This document shows positions 1 to 9,054 of a stretch of 64,000 nt of DNA, one piece after another. Position numbers and translations under genes: made by a program. The stretch comes from Alteromonadaceae bacterium XY-R5. Lineage in GTDB: Bacteria > Pseudomonadota > Gammaproteobacteria > Enterobacterales > Alteromonadaceae. Position 1 is the stretch's first letter; each line of letters starts with the position of its first letter. Where the stretch lies: assembly GCA_001660395.1 (NCBI GenBank), contig LXWE01000002.1, positions 62,001-126,000 on the forward strand. Direction: 5' to 3'. The notes under the pieces are model-generated. The model saw only the letters and a list, made by a program, of their open reading frames with translations. It searched no databases and was not told the origin of the DNA.

Positions 1-2540
1 ACCGTCCGTTTGATTTTGACGAGGGCTTCTCTGGCGCCGCCAGCGTTGAGGTAAGCCGTGGTCAGGATACCAAAGAGTCTGATCCACTGGCCAGTGCACT
101 GCTGAACTATCATAACAATAAGATTGGTATCATGGTCTCAGGTACCTACAGCAATGCCAACCTTGGCAACAATTACAACGGTAACGCCTTCGGTGAAGGC
201 GGTACCATGAACAATAACTCATGGGGCATTCAGGACTGGGGAACATACTTACCAGGTATTCCTCATGATAACCGCTACATCACCCCGCAGGGTTACCATA
301 TGTTCAACCGTGTGGAAGAACGTACCCGTAAAGGGATCAACGTAGCGTTTCAGGCCGACCTGGGCGAAGGCTTTACCTTTGTGGCTGAATACTTCCGCAC
401 CGAGCTGGAAGAGTATACCCGTGAAGTGGGGTTGAACATTTCGAACCGCTGGCAGACCAACGCCGTTGCCACCTGGTTAACGCCAACAGAATCCCGTGCA
501 ACCGGTGCTTATCAGGGCGACGTGGAATGGGTCGCAGTATCTGAATACGACGTTGATGCCTGGCGTGTTAACTCCTTTACCCGTAACCGTGCCACGACCT
601 CTTACTCTCGCAACCTGAACCTGCAGTTGAACTATGATAATGGTGGTAATCTCACCGGTAGCGTGCGTTATATCAAGGCTGCAGCAAATCAGTTGGGTAT
701 GAATGGTCAGGTCCAGGGCGATTTAAGTAACTGGGAAAGTACCAACGATTTCAATCTGAATCCGTTCTATCCGGCCGATATCGCCGCGCAGTACGATGAA
801 AGCCGTTTATCTGAGATTGTCGGTGAAAACGGTGGCCGTTTTATCGCGCCTAACCCGCTGGGTTACAGCGAGAATCCACAACTGCACTATGATACGTCAG
901 GTGGTTCACCGGTATGGAGTGGTTTTGATTCACCACTGGCGGGCAATTTAGGGCCAAACGCCACTCTGGCCGATTATATGGCGAACCTGGATAGTTATTC
1001 CGTTGGTGCTTATTCGTCAGAGAATAACAACGAAGAAAGCGCGCAAATGAGCGTGTTCTCGATGAAGGGTAACTACCGCTTCGACGATGGTTTCATTACC
1101 AGCATTGATGCCGGTGTACGTCAGAGCCAGCGTGCGGTGCAAATTGAAGCCTTCCACCTGTTCTCGCCATTCTATGCCGGCAACGGTGCCAGCGATCCGG
1201 ATGGATGCCAGGCGCAATGGAAAGCCATCGACGTGGTTATGAACGACGCCCGTTGTACCGCAGGTGAATTCATCACTGACCCGGATACCGGTGAGCAGAC
1301 CTTCCAGGCTTACACCGTTATGCAGCCTCGTCGTCTGGATGAGTTCAATGACGTGAAGTGGGTGGATGACTTTGGTTCAGTCAAAGGTATTCCCGGTCTG
1401 TGGGCTGCAGATCCGAAAGCGTTTGATGACGTAGTGGCTTATCAGGAGCGCGTGTTTGGCGCGGCCAATCGCTTTATCCGTCCAGGTCAGACTTATGATG
1501 TCGAGTTAAAAGAAGACAGCTACTTTGTGAAAGCTAACTTCGAGTATGGCATGTTCACAGGTAACTTCGGAATGCGCCAGATTGATACCGAGCTGGTGGT
1601 GAAGCAAAACCTGACCGGTGACAATCTGCCCTACGGCGATACGCAGGCCGATACCGGTGATGAAGTGACGCGTCGCAGCTACACCGATTACCTGCCATCT
1701 CTTAACGTGACAGCAAAAGTTACTGATGATTTCCTGGTACGTTTCGCGGCCAGTAAAACCATGACGCCACTGGATTTGGGTAACTATGGTGGTGGTTTGG
1801 CTATCTTTACTACCGATAACGCCGCAGAAGGTCGTCGTGAAGTGACCAGTGCTTCAAAAACTGGTAACCCATACTTAAACCCATGGCGTGCGAAGAACTT
1901 CGATTTGTCGTTCGAATACTATATGGGCGCTGCGAGCATGGCGAATCTGGCTTTGTTCCGCATCGAAATCGATAGCTTTACTGTAGCCGGGACGGAAACA
2001 GGCGCATTTGCTGACTCAGATGGCGTGATCCGTCGCGAAGTCCCTGTGAGTCTGCAGGTGCAAGGGGAAGGCGGTACGATCGAAGGGGTTGAAGTTGGTG
2101 GCAAATTTGCCCTGAGTGATATTACTGACGGTTTCTTCTCTGGTTTTGGTATCGACGCTAACTACACCTACTCACCCAGTTCCACCAGTGAGAAGGATGT
2201 ATATGGTGATGATTCGGCCTTTACCGATAACTCTAAAAACCAGTTCAACCTGGTAGGCTGGTACGATGCCAATGGCCTGAGTGCGCGAATTGCTTATAAC
2301 TATCGGAGTAAGCGTTTGGCTGGCACGGCACCGGAAACCAACTTGCAAATCTTCCAGAAAGAAACCAAGTTTGTGGACGTCAATGTCAGCTACGACATTA
2401 ATGATCAATTCACGGTTTACCTCAACGGTTCTAACGTGACCGGTGAAATCGAGGAGTACTACGTACAGTGGGAAGATCAGTATGGCTGGGTGAATGAATT
2501 TGAACCCCGTTATACCCTGGGATTACGTGCGAAGTTCTGA
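1..2540 (+). CDS. TonB-dependent receptor, C-terminal part (5' truncated)
   Basis: The frame is open from the first codon (base 3) to the TGA at 2538-2540, so the gene starts before the window; signal peptide, TonB box and most of the plug are missing. The visible part of roughly 845 residues has the alternating aromatic/polar pattern of an outer-membrane beta-barrel and ends in Phe (GLRAKF), the usual C-terminal signal for barrel assembly. Late barrel stretches such as LNPWRAKNFDLSFEYY are typical of large TonB receptors of Alteromonadales and Xanthomonadales. Receptors of this kind import oligosaccharides, siderophores or other large ligands with energy from TonB-ExbBD. The genes that follow (halogenase, GH1, sugar symporter, LacI) suggest a beta-glucoside ligand, which is inference. 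An internal ATG at 132 is not the start because homologous coding sequence continues upstream of it. Confidence 0.93.
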   Translation, partial: RPFDFDEGFSGAASVEVSRGQDTKESDPLASALLNYHNNKIGIMVSGTYSNANLGNNYNGNAFGEGGTMNNNSWGIQDWGTYLPGIPHDNRYITPQGYHMFNRVEERTRKGINVAFQADLGEGFTFVAEYFRTELEEYTREVGLNISNRWQTNAVATWLTPTESRATGAYQGDVEWVAVSEYDVDAWRVNSFTRNRATTSYSRNLNLQLNYDNGGNLTGSVRYIKAAANQLGMNGQVQGDLSNWESTNDFNLNPFYPADIAAQYDESRLSEIVGENGGRFIAPNPLGYSENPQLHYDTSGGSPVWSGFDSPLAGNLGPNATLADYMANLDSYSVGAYSSENNNEESAQMSVFSMKGNYRFDDGFITSIDAGVRQSQRAVQIEAFHLFSPFYAGNGASDPDGCQAQWKAIDVVMNDARCTAGEFITDPDTGEQTFQAYTVMQPRRLDEFNDVKWVDDFGSVKGIPGLWAADPKAFDDVVAYQERVFGAANRFIRPGQTYDVELKEDSYFVKANFEYGMFTGNFGMRQIDTELVVKQNLTGDNLPYGDTQADTGDEVTRRSYTDYLPSLNVTAKVTDDFLVRFAASKTMTPLDLGNYGGGLAIFTTDNAAEGRREVTSASKTGNPYLNPWRAKNFDLSFEYYMGAASMANLALFRIEIDSFTVAGTETGAFADSDGVIRREVPVSLQVQGEGGTIEGVEVGGKFALSDITDGFFSGFGIDANYTYSPSSTSEKDVYGDDSAFTDNSKNQFNLVGWYDANGLSARIAYNYRSKRLAGTAPETNLQIFQKETKFVDVNVSYDINDQFTVYLNGSNVTGEIEEYYVQWEDQYGWVNEFEPRYTLGLRAKF

Positions 2541-2625
2541 TGCTTCGGCAGCAGCAACACGCACAAACCTTGTGTTAGGTGTGTCTCTGGCCATCGTGAT
2601 GGTGGCCTGTTAACTTTCGGCCCTG

Positions 2626-2711
2626 AGAGGCTGTTTATCTTTGTTCGTAAATTATGCAGTTGGCCATTTTGGGGTCAGGTAAGCGCAAATGAACAAAGAT
2701 AAACAGCCTCT
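2626..2711. repeat. 86-bp element with perfect 21-bp inverted repeats
   Basis: Bases 2626-2646 and 2691-2711 are exact reverse complements over 21 bp, separated by 44 bp. The left arm starts AGAGGCTGTTTATC. The element sits between the receptor stop codon and the halogenase start. The size and terminal inversion resemble a MITE or a palindromic intergenic repeat. In RNA the arms would form a long stem, so it may also act as a terminator or a processing/stabilising hairpin between the receptor and the downstream genes. I see no clear target-site duplication and no transposase. Confidence 0.75.
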
Positions 2712-2740
2712 ACAGGCCGCTTTCTTTTTGGCAGGTGAGT

Positions 2741-4282
2741 ATGTCCCAGCAAGCGATGCAACAAGTGTTGATCATGGGAGGCGGCAGTTCTGGATGGATG
2801 ACAGCCGCGGTATTAGCCAAACACTTACAGGGAACAGGTATCTCAGTTACGCTGGTCGAATCGGCGCAAATAGGCACTATCGGTGTAGGCGAGTCCACCG
2901 TGCCCCCCTTTGTGCAGCTCTTGCATCATCTGAATATTCCTCTTGCTGATTTCATGAAACAGACTCAGTCGACCTTTAAACTCGGCATTGATTTTGTTAA
3001 CTGGCAGGGACCTGAACACAGCTATTTTCATCCCTTCGGTGCCGTTGGCATCAACCTCAATCACCACGAATTTTTTCAGTGCTGGTTACGCCAGCAACAG
3101 GCTCAGCCGGGGCCGGCCTATGAAGCCTACTCGCCCTGCTGGCATATGGCGCAGCAGCAGCGATTTTTCTTACCGTCTGACGCACCTGATACGCCGATAG
3201 CGTCGGCGGATTTCGCTTTGCATGTGGATGCCTCCAGGGTCGCCGGGTATTTTAAAGACTATGCCTGTCGGCTTGGGGTTTGTGCCCTTACGGGGGATGT
3301 CTGCGAGGTGAATACCCATGCCAGTGGGGCATTGGCAAGTCTGCAATTGCAGGATGGACGCGTTCTCACGGCAGACTTTTTCATTGATTGCAGTGGCTTT
3401 GCTTCTCGCTTACTTGGCCAGGCCTGCGATAGCCAATTTGAGCACTGGAACCAGTGGCTGCCCTGTGATCGTGCCTGGGCCATGGCCACTGCTGCACCGT
3501 CTGATTTACCCAACTACACTCAGGCCATTGCTGAGCAGGCAGGCTGGCGCTGGCGTATCCCGTTGCAACAGCGTCTTGGGCAGGGCCATGTATTTGCTTC
3601 GGGTTTTGTTGATGAAGAACAGGCGTTAGATACCCTGTTAAGTGCCGCAGCTCAACGGGGCGAGGAGTTGTTGAATGCGCCACGCTTACTGCGATTCCAA
3701 ACCGGTATGCGTAAACAGCTTTGGCGCCATAACTGTGTAGGCATCGGCCTGGCAGGGGGCTTTATCGAACCGCTGGAATCCACGGCTTTGCATCTGGTCG
3801 TGCGCGGAGCCTTGTTTTTGCTGCGTTATTTTCCACATTCCAGCCACAACACGGCTGACCGTGCGTTAACGGATATGGCGATTCTGGCGCAGGAATATAA
3901 TCGCGCGATGACCCGGGATTACGAGGAAATCCGTGATTTCATTATTCTGCATTATTGCCTGAGTCGCCGTGATGACAGCGACTTTTGGCGTTACTGTGGC
4001 GCTATGCCGCTGCCGGATTCTTTGTCCGAAAAGCTGGCGCTATATCGTTTGCGAGGCATTCGCCGACATACCGGCGATGACTTATTTGGTGATAGCAGTT
4101 GGCATGCTGTGTGTGCGGGGATGGGGGAGCTGCCGGTCGCGTGCGATCCGTTAGTACACAGCCTTGCTGGTGAGCAGGTAGAACAGGCCCTTGAACGTTA
4201 TCATCAGCAGTTGAGTCAGGCAGTTCCTCGCCTGCCCAGCCACAGTGAATTTTTACAGCGTTTCTGCTGGCACGCAGATTAG
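2741..4282 (+). CDS. FAD-dependent tryptophan-halogenase-like protein
   Basis: 513 residues from the ATG at 2741, preceded by AGGTGAG; a GTG six bases upstream is the alternative start. The N-terminus has the flavin-binding motif GGGSSGW (about residues 13-19). The halogenase signature WxWxIP is present as WRWRIP (about 269-274). Lys-80 in TFKLGIDF lies where the catalytic lysine of PrnA (Lys79) is expected, and EPLES follows near residue 346. Such enzymes use FADH2, oxygen and halide to make a lysine-bound hypohalous species. Many marine and plant-associated bacteria carry family members next to TonB receptors, and their physiological substrates are mostly unknown. Here it is 12 bp upstream of a beta-glucosidase, with no visible natural-product genes. 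Family assignment is firm; substrate and even halogenating activity are inference. Confidence 0.9.
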   Translation: MSQQAMQQVLIMGGGSSGWMTAAVLAKHLQGTGISVTLVESAQIGTIGVGESTVPPFVQLLHHLNIPLADFMKQTQSTFKLGIDFVNWQGPEHSYFHPFGAVGINLNHHEFFQCWLRQQQAQPGPAYEAYSPCWHMAQQQRFFLPSDAPDTPIASADFALHVDASRVAGYFKDYACRLGVCALTGDVCEVNTHASGALASLQLQDGRVLTADFFIDCSGFASRLLGQACDSQFEHWNQWLPCDRAWAMATAAPSDLPNYTQAIAEQAGWRWRIPLQQRLGQGHVFASGFVDEEQALDTLLSAAAQRGEELLNAPRLLRFQTGMRKQLWRHNCVGIGLAGGFIEPLESTALHLVVRGALFLLRYFPHSSHNTADRALTDMAILAQEYNRAMTRDYEEIRDFIILHYCLSRRDDSDFWRYCGAMPLPDSLSEKLALYRLRGIRRHTGDDLFGDSSWHAVCAGMGELPVACDPLVHSLAGEQVEQALERYHQQLSQAVPRLPSHSEFLQRFCWHAD

Positions 4283-4294
4283 GAGGGTATTGTT

Positions 4295-5659
4295 ATGTCA
4301 ACGCTTTCCATGGCTGAGGTGCCAGAGCTGGAGGTTCCTCAACATCTGCTCAATCGTCACACCTTTTTGTTTGGAGCAGCGACCTCCGCTTATCAGATCG
4401 AAGGACGCCCCGAAGGACGGGAACCCTGTATCTGGGATGCATTTTGTACCCAGCCCGGAGCCATTCGCGATGGCAGTAACGGCAAGGATGCGTGTCAGGC
4501 CCTGGCTCACTGGCAGGAGGATTTTGCCCTGATTAAACAGCTGGGACTGGATGCCTACCGATTTTCCATCAGCTGGCCGCGGGTCATTGATGCTAACGGT
4601 CAGCTTAAAGCGGATGGCCTGGCCTGCTATCAACAGATGCTGGATGATTTACAGCAGGCAGGCATTGCCTCTGATGTGACCCTTTATCACTGGGATTTAC
4701 CTCTGGCAATGGAGCAACAGGGCGGCTGGCTGAATCGGGACACGGCTTACCGTTTTGCCGACTATGCCGAAAAAGTCAGTCAGGCGCTTGCCGGTAAAGT
4801 CACACGTTGGTGTACCTTGAATGAACCCTGGTGTTCAGCCCATTTGGGCTATGAAACGGGCGTGCATGCCCCGGGTAAAAAAGGTCGGTTTCAGGGGCAG
4901 CGGGCCGCCCATCATTTACTGCTGGCTCACGGTTTGGCTGCACAAGCCATCCGCGCGGCGGATCCCGGCAGTCAGGTGGGGATCGTGTTAAATGTCACGC
5001 CTTGCTATGCCATTTCTGAGCAACGTGCGGATATGCAGGCCAGCGACAACGCAGATATGCTACATAACCATTGGTATCTGTCGCCGTTGCTGGAAGGCAA
5101 ATATCCCGATGGTGAGCTGGCTGAACAGATTTTGACACATGTGCCGATGCAAAAAGGGGATATGACGACCATAGCTCAACCGCTGGATTTCCTAGGTCTG
5201 AATTACTATCACCCAACCCGGGTAGCGGCGGCCCATCAGGCCGATCGGGAGTATCAGCCAATGCCGGTGGCCGCAGACTGTCACATCAATGCGATGGGCT
5301 GGGAATGCGATGCCAAGGGCTTGAAGGATATTTTGTTACAACTTCATCAGCGCTATGTGTTACCGCCTGTGATGATCACTGAAAATGGCTATGCAGACGA
5401 GTTAAAGGCAGAGCAGGGGCGGGTCAGAGACAAACGCCGTAGCTGGTATTTACAGCAACATTTACAGGCACTGGCCGAAGCCATATCGTCGGGCGTAGAT
5501 GTAAGGGGTTACTTTGCCTGGAGTCTGTTAGATAATTTCGAGTGGACAGAGGGATTTAGCAAGCGCTTTGGACTGATTTATGTGGATTACGCCACCCAGC
5601 AACGTATCATTAAAGACAGCGGTCTGGCATATCAGCAGATGCTTGCACGTCGCCGATAA
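4295..5659 (+). CDS. GH1 beta-glucosidase
   Basis: 454 residues, a normal length for glycoside hydrolase family 1. It starts at an ATG seven bases after a strong AGGAGGG. The acid/base glutamate is in the TLNEPW motif (Glu-177) and the nucleophile is in ITENG (Glu-363), the two hallmarks of the retaining GH1 mechanism. An early FLFGAATSAYQIEG block is the typical family start. There is no signal peptide, so it should act in the cytoplasm on beta-glucosides or cello-oligosaccharides imported by the adjacent symporter. It forms an operon with the halogenase-like gene upstream and the symporter 25 bp downstream. Exact sugar specificity (gluco-, fuco-, galacto-) cannot be read from the sequence. 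Confidence 0.95.
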   Translation: MSTLSMAEVPELEVPQHLLNRHTFLFGAATSAYQIEGRPEGREPCIWDAFCTQPGAIRDGSNGKDACQALAHWQEDFALIKQLGLDAYRFSISWPRVIDANGQLKADGLACYQQMLDDLQQAGIASDVTLYHWDLPLAMEQQGGWLNRDTAYRFADYAEKVSQALAGKVTRWCTLNEPWCSAHLGYETGVHAPGKKGRFQGQRAAHHLLLAHGLAAQAIRAADPGSQVGIVLNVTPCYAISEQRADMQASDNADMLHNHWYLSPLLEGKYPDGELAEQILTHVPMQKGDMTTIAQPLDFLGLNYYHPTRVAAAHQADREYQPMPVAADCHINAMGWECDAKGLKDILLQLHQRYVLPPVMITENGYADELKAEQGRVRDKRRSWYLQQHLQALAEAISSGVDVRGYFAWSLLDNFEWTEGFSKRFGLIYVDYATQQRIIKDSGLAYQQMLARRR

Positions 5660-5684
5660 CAACAGACAATAACACGAGGCCGGC

Positions 5685-7022
5685 ATGTTACACGTCAGAG
5701 AAAAAATCGCCTATGGGCTGGGAGATACCGCCAGCAATCTGATTTTTCAGACGGTGATGCTGTTTCTGACGTACTTCTATACGGATGTCTACGGGTTGTC
5801 TGCCGCTGCGGTAGGCACCATGTTTTTACTGGTGCGGCTGATGGACGCAGTCACCGATCCTATGATGGGGGTGCTGGCCGATAATACGCGTTCGCGATTC
5901 GGTGCGTTTCGGCCCTGGTTACTGTGGATGGCTTTACCCTTTGCTTTGGTGAGTGTGCTGGCGTTTACCACGCCTGATTTTTCCGCACAGGGAAAACTCA
6001 TCTACGCCTACTGTACTTATGGCCTGCTGATGCTGGCCTATACCGCCATTAATATTCCTTACTCAGCCCTTGGGGGCGTACTAAGCCCGGATTTACGCGA
6101 GCGCGTATCGATTCAGTCCTATCGCTTTGTGTTTGGGATGACGGGGGGCTTGCTGGTGAGCCTGTTTACCTTGCCGCTGGTGGATTACTTCGGACAGGGT
6201 GATGCCGCCAAAGGTTATCAAGTGACGATTGCCGTCTCCAGTGTGTTGGGCTGCGGCCTGTTTTTAATGTGTTTTCTTGGGACCAAAGAACGCGTCCGCG
6301 AATCTCAATCTCATACCCTGGCGTTAAAAGCCCAACTCGCCGTGCTGTGGCGTAATGACCAGTGGCGCGTATTAAGTGCGGCCGCACTGGTGTTGTTGTT
6401 TGGCCTGGTGCTGCGCAATACACTGGCAATTTACTATGTAAAGTATGTATTGGCAGAACCTGACTGGATCACCAGCTTTGTGACTCTGGGCATGATTGGC
6501 AATATTGTCGGTTGTGCGCTGGTGGGATTTGTTGTTAAAAAAATCAATAAAATCAAAGTTTATATCGGTCTACAATGGATTTCAGCAAGCTTATGTGTGC
6601 TGGGCTTACTGGTACCTGCCCATGATATGCTGATGGCGTTTTCGCTCTATTTTTGCTGGTGTCTGGTATTCCAGATGGGCACGCCGATTCTGTGGTCCTG
6701 CATCGCCGATACGGTGGATTATGGCCAGGCCATGTCGGGTATTCGCATGAACGGTTTGGTCTACTCATCGGTGGTGTTTTTTATTAAGTTGGGGCTGGCC
6801 CTGGGCGGCGCGGCTGCCGGTTGGTTGCTGGCCTGGTATGGCTATGAAGGCGGCGTTACGCCAAAGATGGAAACCCTGCAGGGGATCCAATGGTGCTTCT
6901 CGGTATTTCCGGCACTGGCGTTTGTGGCAGTGGCGCTAATCATGCGTTGTTACCGACTCGACCCGCCCAGAATGCAGGCGTTGCACCAGCAAATGGACCT
7001 CGACGCCAGCGCGCTTAGATAA
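5685..7022 (+). CDS. GPH-family sugar:cation symporter
   Basis: 445 residues with about twelve hydrophobic segments. The N-terminal block (REKIAYGLGDTASNLIFQ, then DAVTDPMMGVLADNTRSRFG) is diagnostic of the glycoside-pentoside-hexuronide symporter family (MelB/XylP/LacS group). The aspartates in the DAVTDP region correspond to the cation-binding acidic residues of MelB. It sits in the inner membrane and would import a glycoside with Na+ or H+. It starts at the ATG at 5685 after CACGAGG, lies between the GH1 and LacI genes, and is therefore the likely inner-membrane uptake step of this beta-glucoside locus. Confidence 0.92.
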   Translation: MLHVREKIAYGLGDTASNLIFQTVMLFLTYFYTDVYGLSAAAVGTMFLLVRLMDAVTDPMMGVLADNTRSRFGAFRPWLLWMALPFALVSVLAFTTPDFSAQGKLIYAYCTYGLLMLAYTAINIPYSALGGVLSPDLRERVSIQSYRFVFGMTGGLLVSLFTLPLVDYFGQGDAAKGYQVTIAVSSVLGCGLFLMCFLGTKERVRESQSHTLALKAQLAVLWRNDQWRVLSAAALVLLFGLVLRNTLAIYYVKYVLAEPDWITSFVTLGMIGNIVGCALVGFVVKKINKIKVYIGLQWISASLCVLGLLVPAHDMLMAFSLYFCWCLVFQMGTPILWSCIADTVDYGQAMSGIRMNGLVYSSVVFFIKLGLALGGAAAGWLLAWYGYEGGVTPKMETLQGIQWCFSVFPALAFVAVALIMRCYRLDPPRMQALHQQMDLDASALR

Positions 7023-7053
7023 GCACAAGGATTTTTCAGGAGACACAATTGAA

Positions 7054-8064
7054 ATGGTGACAATCAAACAGGTATCGGAACTGGCTGGCGTATCGTCGGC
7101 AACTGTGTCCCGGGTCATCAATAATACGGATAAAGTGACAGAAGAAACCCGTAAACAAGTGCTGGCCGCCATGGAGCAGCTGGGGTATCGCCCAAACTTT
7201 ATTGCCCAGTCATTGGCATCGAAAAAAACCAATACGGTTGGATACATAGTGCCGGAGTTACACGGCTCTTTCTTTGGCGAAATGATGTCGGGCTCTGAGC
7301 GTGAGTTGCGTGGAGCGGGCAAGCATATGTTTATTGCTGCCGGCCACAGTAACGAAAAAGATGAAATTGACGCTATCGAAGCTCTGTTAGGACGCCGCTG
7401 TGACGCCCTGATTCTGCATGTGGAAGCCGTGAGTGATGACTATCTGATTTCACTCGCTGACAGCAATGTCCCCTTTGTGGTGGTAAACCGTTATATCGAG
7501 GAAATTGGAGCGCACTGTATCGGCCTGGATAACCAGCAGGGGGGGTATCTGGCTACTAAAGCGGTGCTGGCACAGGGACACCGGGAGATCGCTTATTTAG
7601 CCGGAAGTCTGTGGAAAGCGGATGCCAGGTTACGTCTGGCCGGACATAAAAAGGCCCTTGCTGAGTTTGGCGTGGAGTACAATCCAGCGTTGTTTTATGA
7701 AGGGGATTTTCAGGCCCATTCGGGCGAAGCTGGTATTCATCAGTTACTGGCTGATGGTGCTAAGTTCACCGCCGTGGTGTGTGCCAACGATGAAATGGCC
7801 TCTGGGGCCATCGAAGCCCTTTACGCCAATCAAATTGAGCTACCGGCTCAGGTTTCTGTGGTGGGGTTTGATAACGTCAACTTTGCCCACTATCTGCGCC
7901 CGAAACTGACGACGGTGGAATACCCGATGTGGGATATTGGCGCGATGGCCGCTCGCTGGATTTTAAACAAGGTTTATGATTGTCGCGCCACAGCCCTTAA
8001 TCATGTGATTCAGCCTAAACTGATTGTGCGCGATAGTTTGGTGGCCTGTAAAACATCCAAATAA
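7054..8064 (+). CDS. LacI-family transcriptional regulator of the beta-glucoside locus
   Basis: 336 residues. The N-terminal LacI HTH reads IKQVSELAGVSSATVSRVIN (about 3-22), followed by the hinge region YRPNFIAQSLASKKTNTVG and a periplasmic-binding-protein-like effector domain to the end (GYIVPELHGSFFG, VVCANDEMASGAIEAL, VSVVGFDNVNFAHYL). Upstream AGGAG lies about 11 bp from the ATG. It follows the symporter gene by 31 bp on the same strand, so it is probably co-transcribed and controls the locus in response to the imported or hydrolysed sugar. No operator can be tested because the promoter of the receptor lies outside the window. Confidence 0.93.
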   Translation: MVTIKQVSELAGVSSATVSRVINNTDKVTEETRKQVLAAMEQLGYRPNFIAQSLASKKTNTVGYIVPELHGSFFGEMMSGSERELRGAGKHMFIAAGHSNEKDEIDAIEALLGRRCDALILHVEAVSDDYLISLADSNVPFVVVNRYIEEIGAHCIGLDNQQGGYLATKAVLAQGHREIAYLAGSLWKADARLRLAGHKKALAEFGVEYNPALFYEGDFQAHSGEAGIHQLLADGAKFTAVVCANDEMASGAIEALYANQIELPAQVSVVGFDNVNFAHYLRPKLTTVEYPMWDIGAMAARWILNKVYDCRATALNHVIQPKLIVRDSLVACKTSK

Positions 8065-8142
8065 CAACTTGGTAAATAAATCTGGCTGATTCCTGGGGGG
8101 AATTTGCTATGATGAGGGCATCTTTGAATCTTGGGTTTGGGC

Positions 8143-9054
8143 ATGTTGTTAGTAAGGCTATTGCTCCTGTTGCTGGTTGTTTGTGGTTCCGCCCAGGGAC
8201 AAGAGCTACTGATAAAAATCCCCTATCCAGTCAAAATAAGTAGCCCTGGTTATAAGTATTTTACCGGTTTGATTAGCGAAGCCATCCGCTATGCGGACCC
8301 GAGCCGTAAAGTGGAATTTCGCTATGGCCAGGTGATGGAGCAGGGCAGAGCGCTTTACGAACTTGAAGCGGGCAATATTGATATCTTTTGGGTGGCTACC
8401 AGCGCTGAACGCGAGAAAACCCTGAAAGCGGTGCCTATTCCGCTGACTCGCGGATTCCTGGGGGTTCGTCAGTTTATTATTCGCAAAGATCAGCAGGACC
8501 TGTTTGATAAGGTGAAGTCCCTTGATGATTTACGGGACCTGGTCGCCTGCCAGGGTCGATACTGGCCTGATACTGAAATCCTGCAACAGGCGGGTCTGGC
8601 CGTGATGACCAATCCTGTCTATCGCAATTTGTTCGAGCAGCTGCGCAGTGGACGCTGTGATTATTTCCCTCGGGCGATATACGAAGGGCCTACAGAATTA
8701 CGTATGTTCGGCAACGAATATCCTGAGCTGATGGTCTATCGGCCGCTGATTCTGGCCTATCCTTCAGCGACCTATTTCTTCACCTCAAAAAACAATGCCG
8801 TACTGGCTGATATGCTGACCCTTGGCTTGCAGCGTATGGTGGAAAAGGGCGCACTTAAAGACTATATGCGTCAGCAAAAACTCACCTCACATCTTTTTCC
8901 TTTGAGCCAGTGGCAGGGAACTCGCTGGCTGAGTATCGATAATCCGCTGGCGGGTCCATCCGTTCACCCTGACGATAAACGTTTATGGGTACAACCTGAC
9001 GAATTCGGTGCGAAGCGCCAATCTAAGCGCCTCATTCCGTCATCCTCAAACTGA
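8143..9054 (+). CDS. Periplasmic solute-binding-like protein
   Basis: About 303 residues from the ATG at 8143; an in-frame TTG at 8131 is an alternative. The N-terminus ([20 protein letters not shown]) is a clear signal peptide, so the product is periplasmic. The rest resembles the extracellular solute-binding fold: a repeated alpha/beta pattern, [21 protein letters not shown] near the first domain, and [12 protein letters not shown] and [13 protein letters not shown] in later parts. No ABC permease or ATPase genes are nearby, so a sensing rather than a transport role is possible. The gene runs head-on into the chemoreceptor gene and overlaps its end by nine bases. Ligand unknown. Confidence 0.7.
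   Translation: MLLVRLLLLLLVVCGSAQGQELLIKIPYPVKISSPGYKYFTGLISEAIRYADPSRKVEFRYGQVMEQGRALYELEAGNIDIFWVATSAEREKTLKAVPIPLTRGFLGVRQFIIRKDQQDLFDKVKSLDDLRDLVACQGRYWPDTEILQQAGLAVMTNPVYRNLFEQLRSGRCDYFPRAIYEGPTELRMFGNEYPELMVYRPLILAYPSATYFFTSKNNAVLADMLTLGLQRMVEKGALKDYMRQQKLTSHLFPLSQWQGTRWLSIDNPLAGPSVHPDDKRLWVQPDEFGAKRQSKRLIPSSSN

Noticed and set aside
2741-4282. Halogenase as sign of a natural-product cluster
   Set aside because: No NRPS, PKS, terpene or other biosynthetic core gene is in the neighbourhood; the neighbours are sugar uptake and hydrolysis genes.
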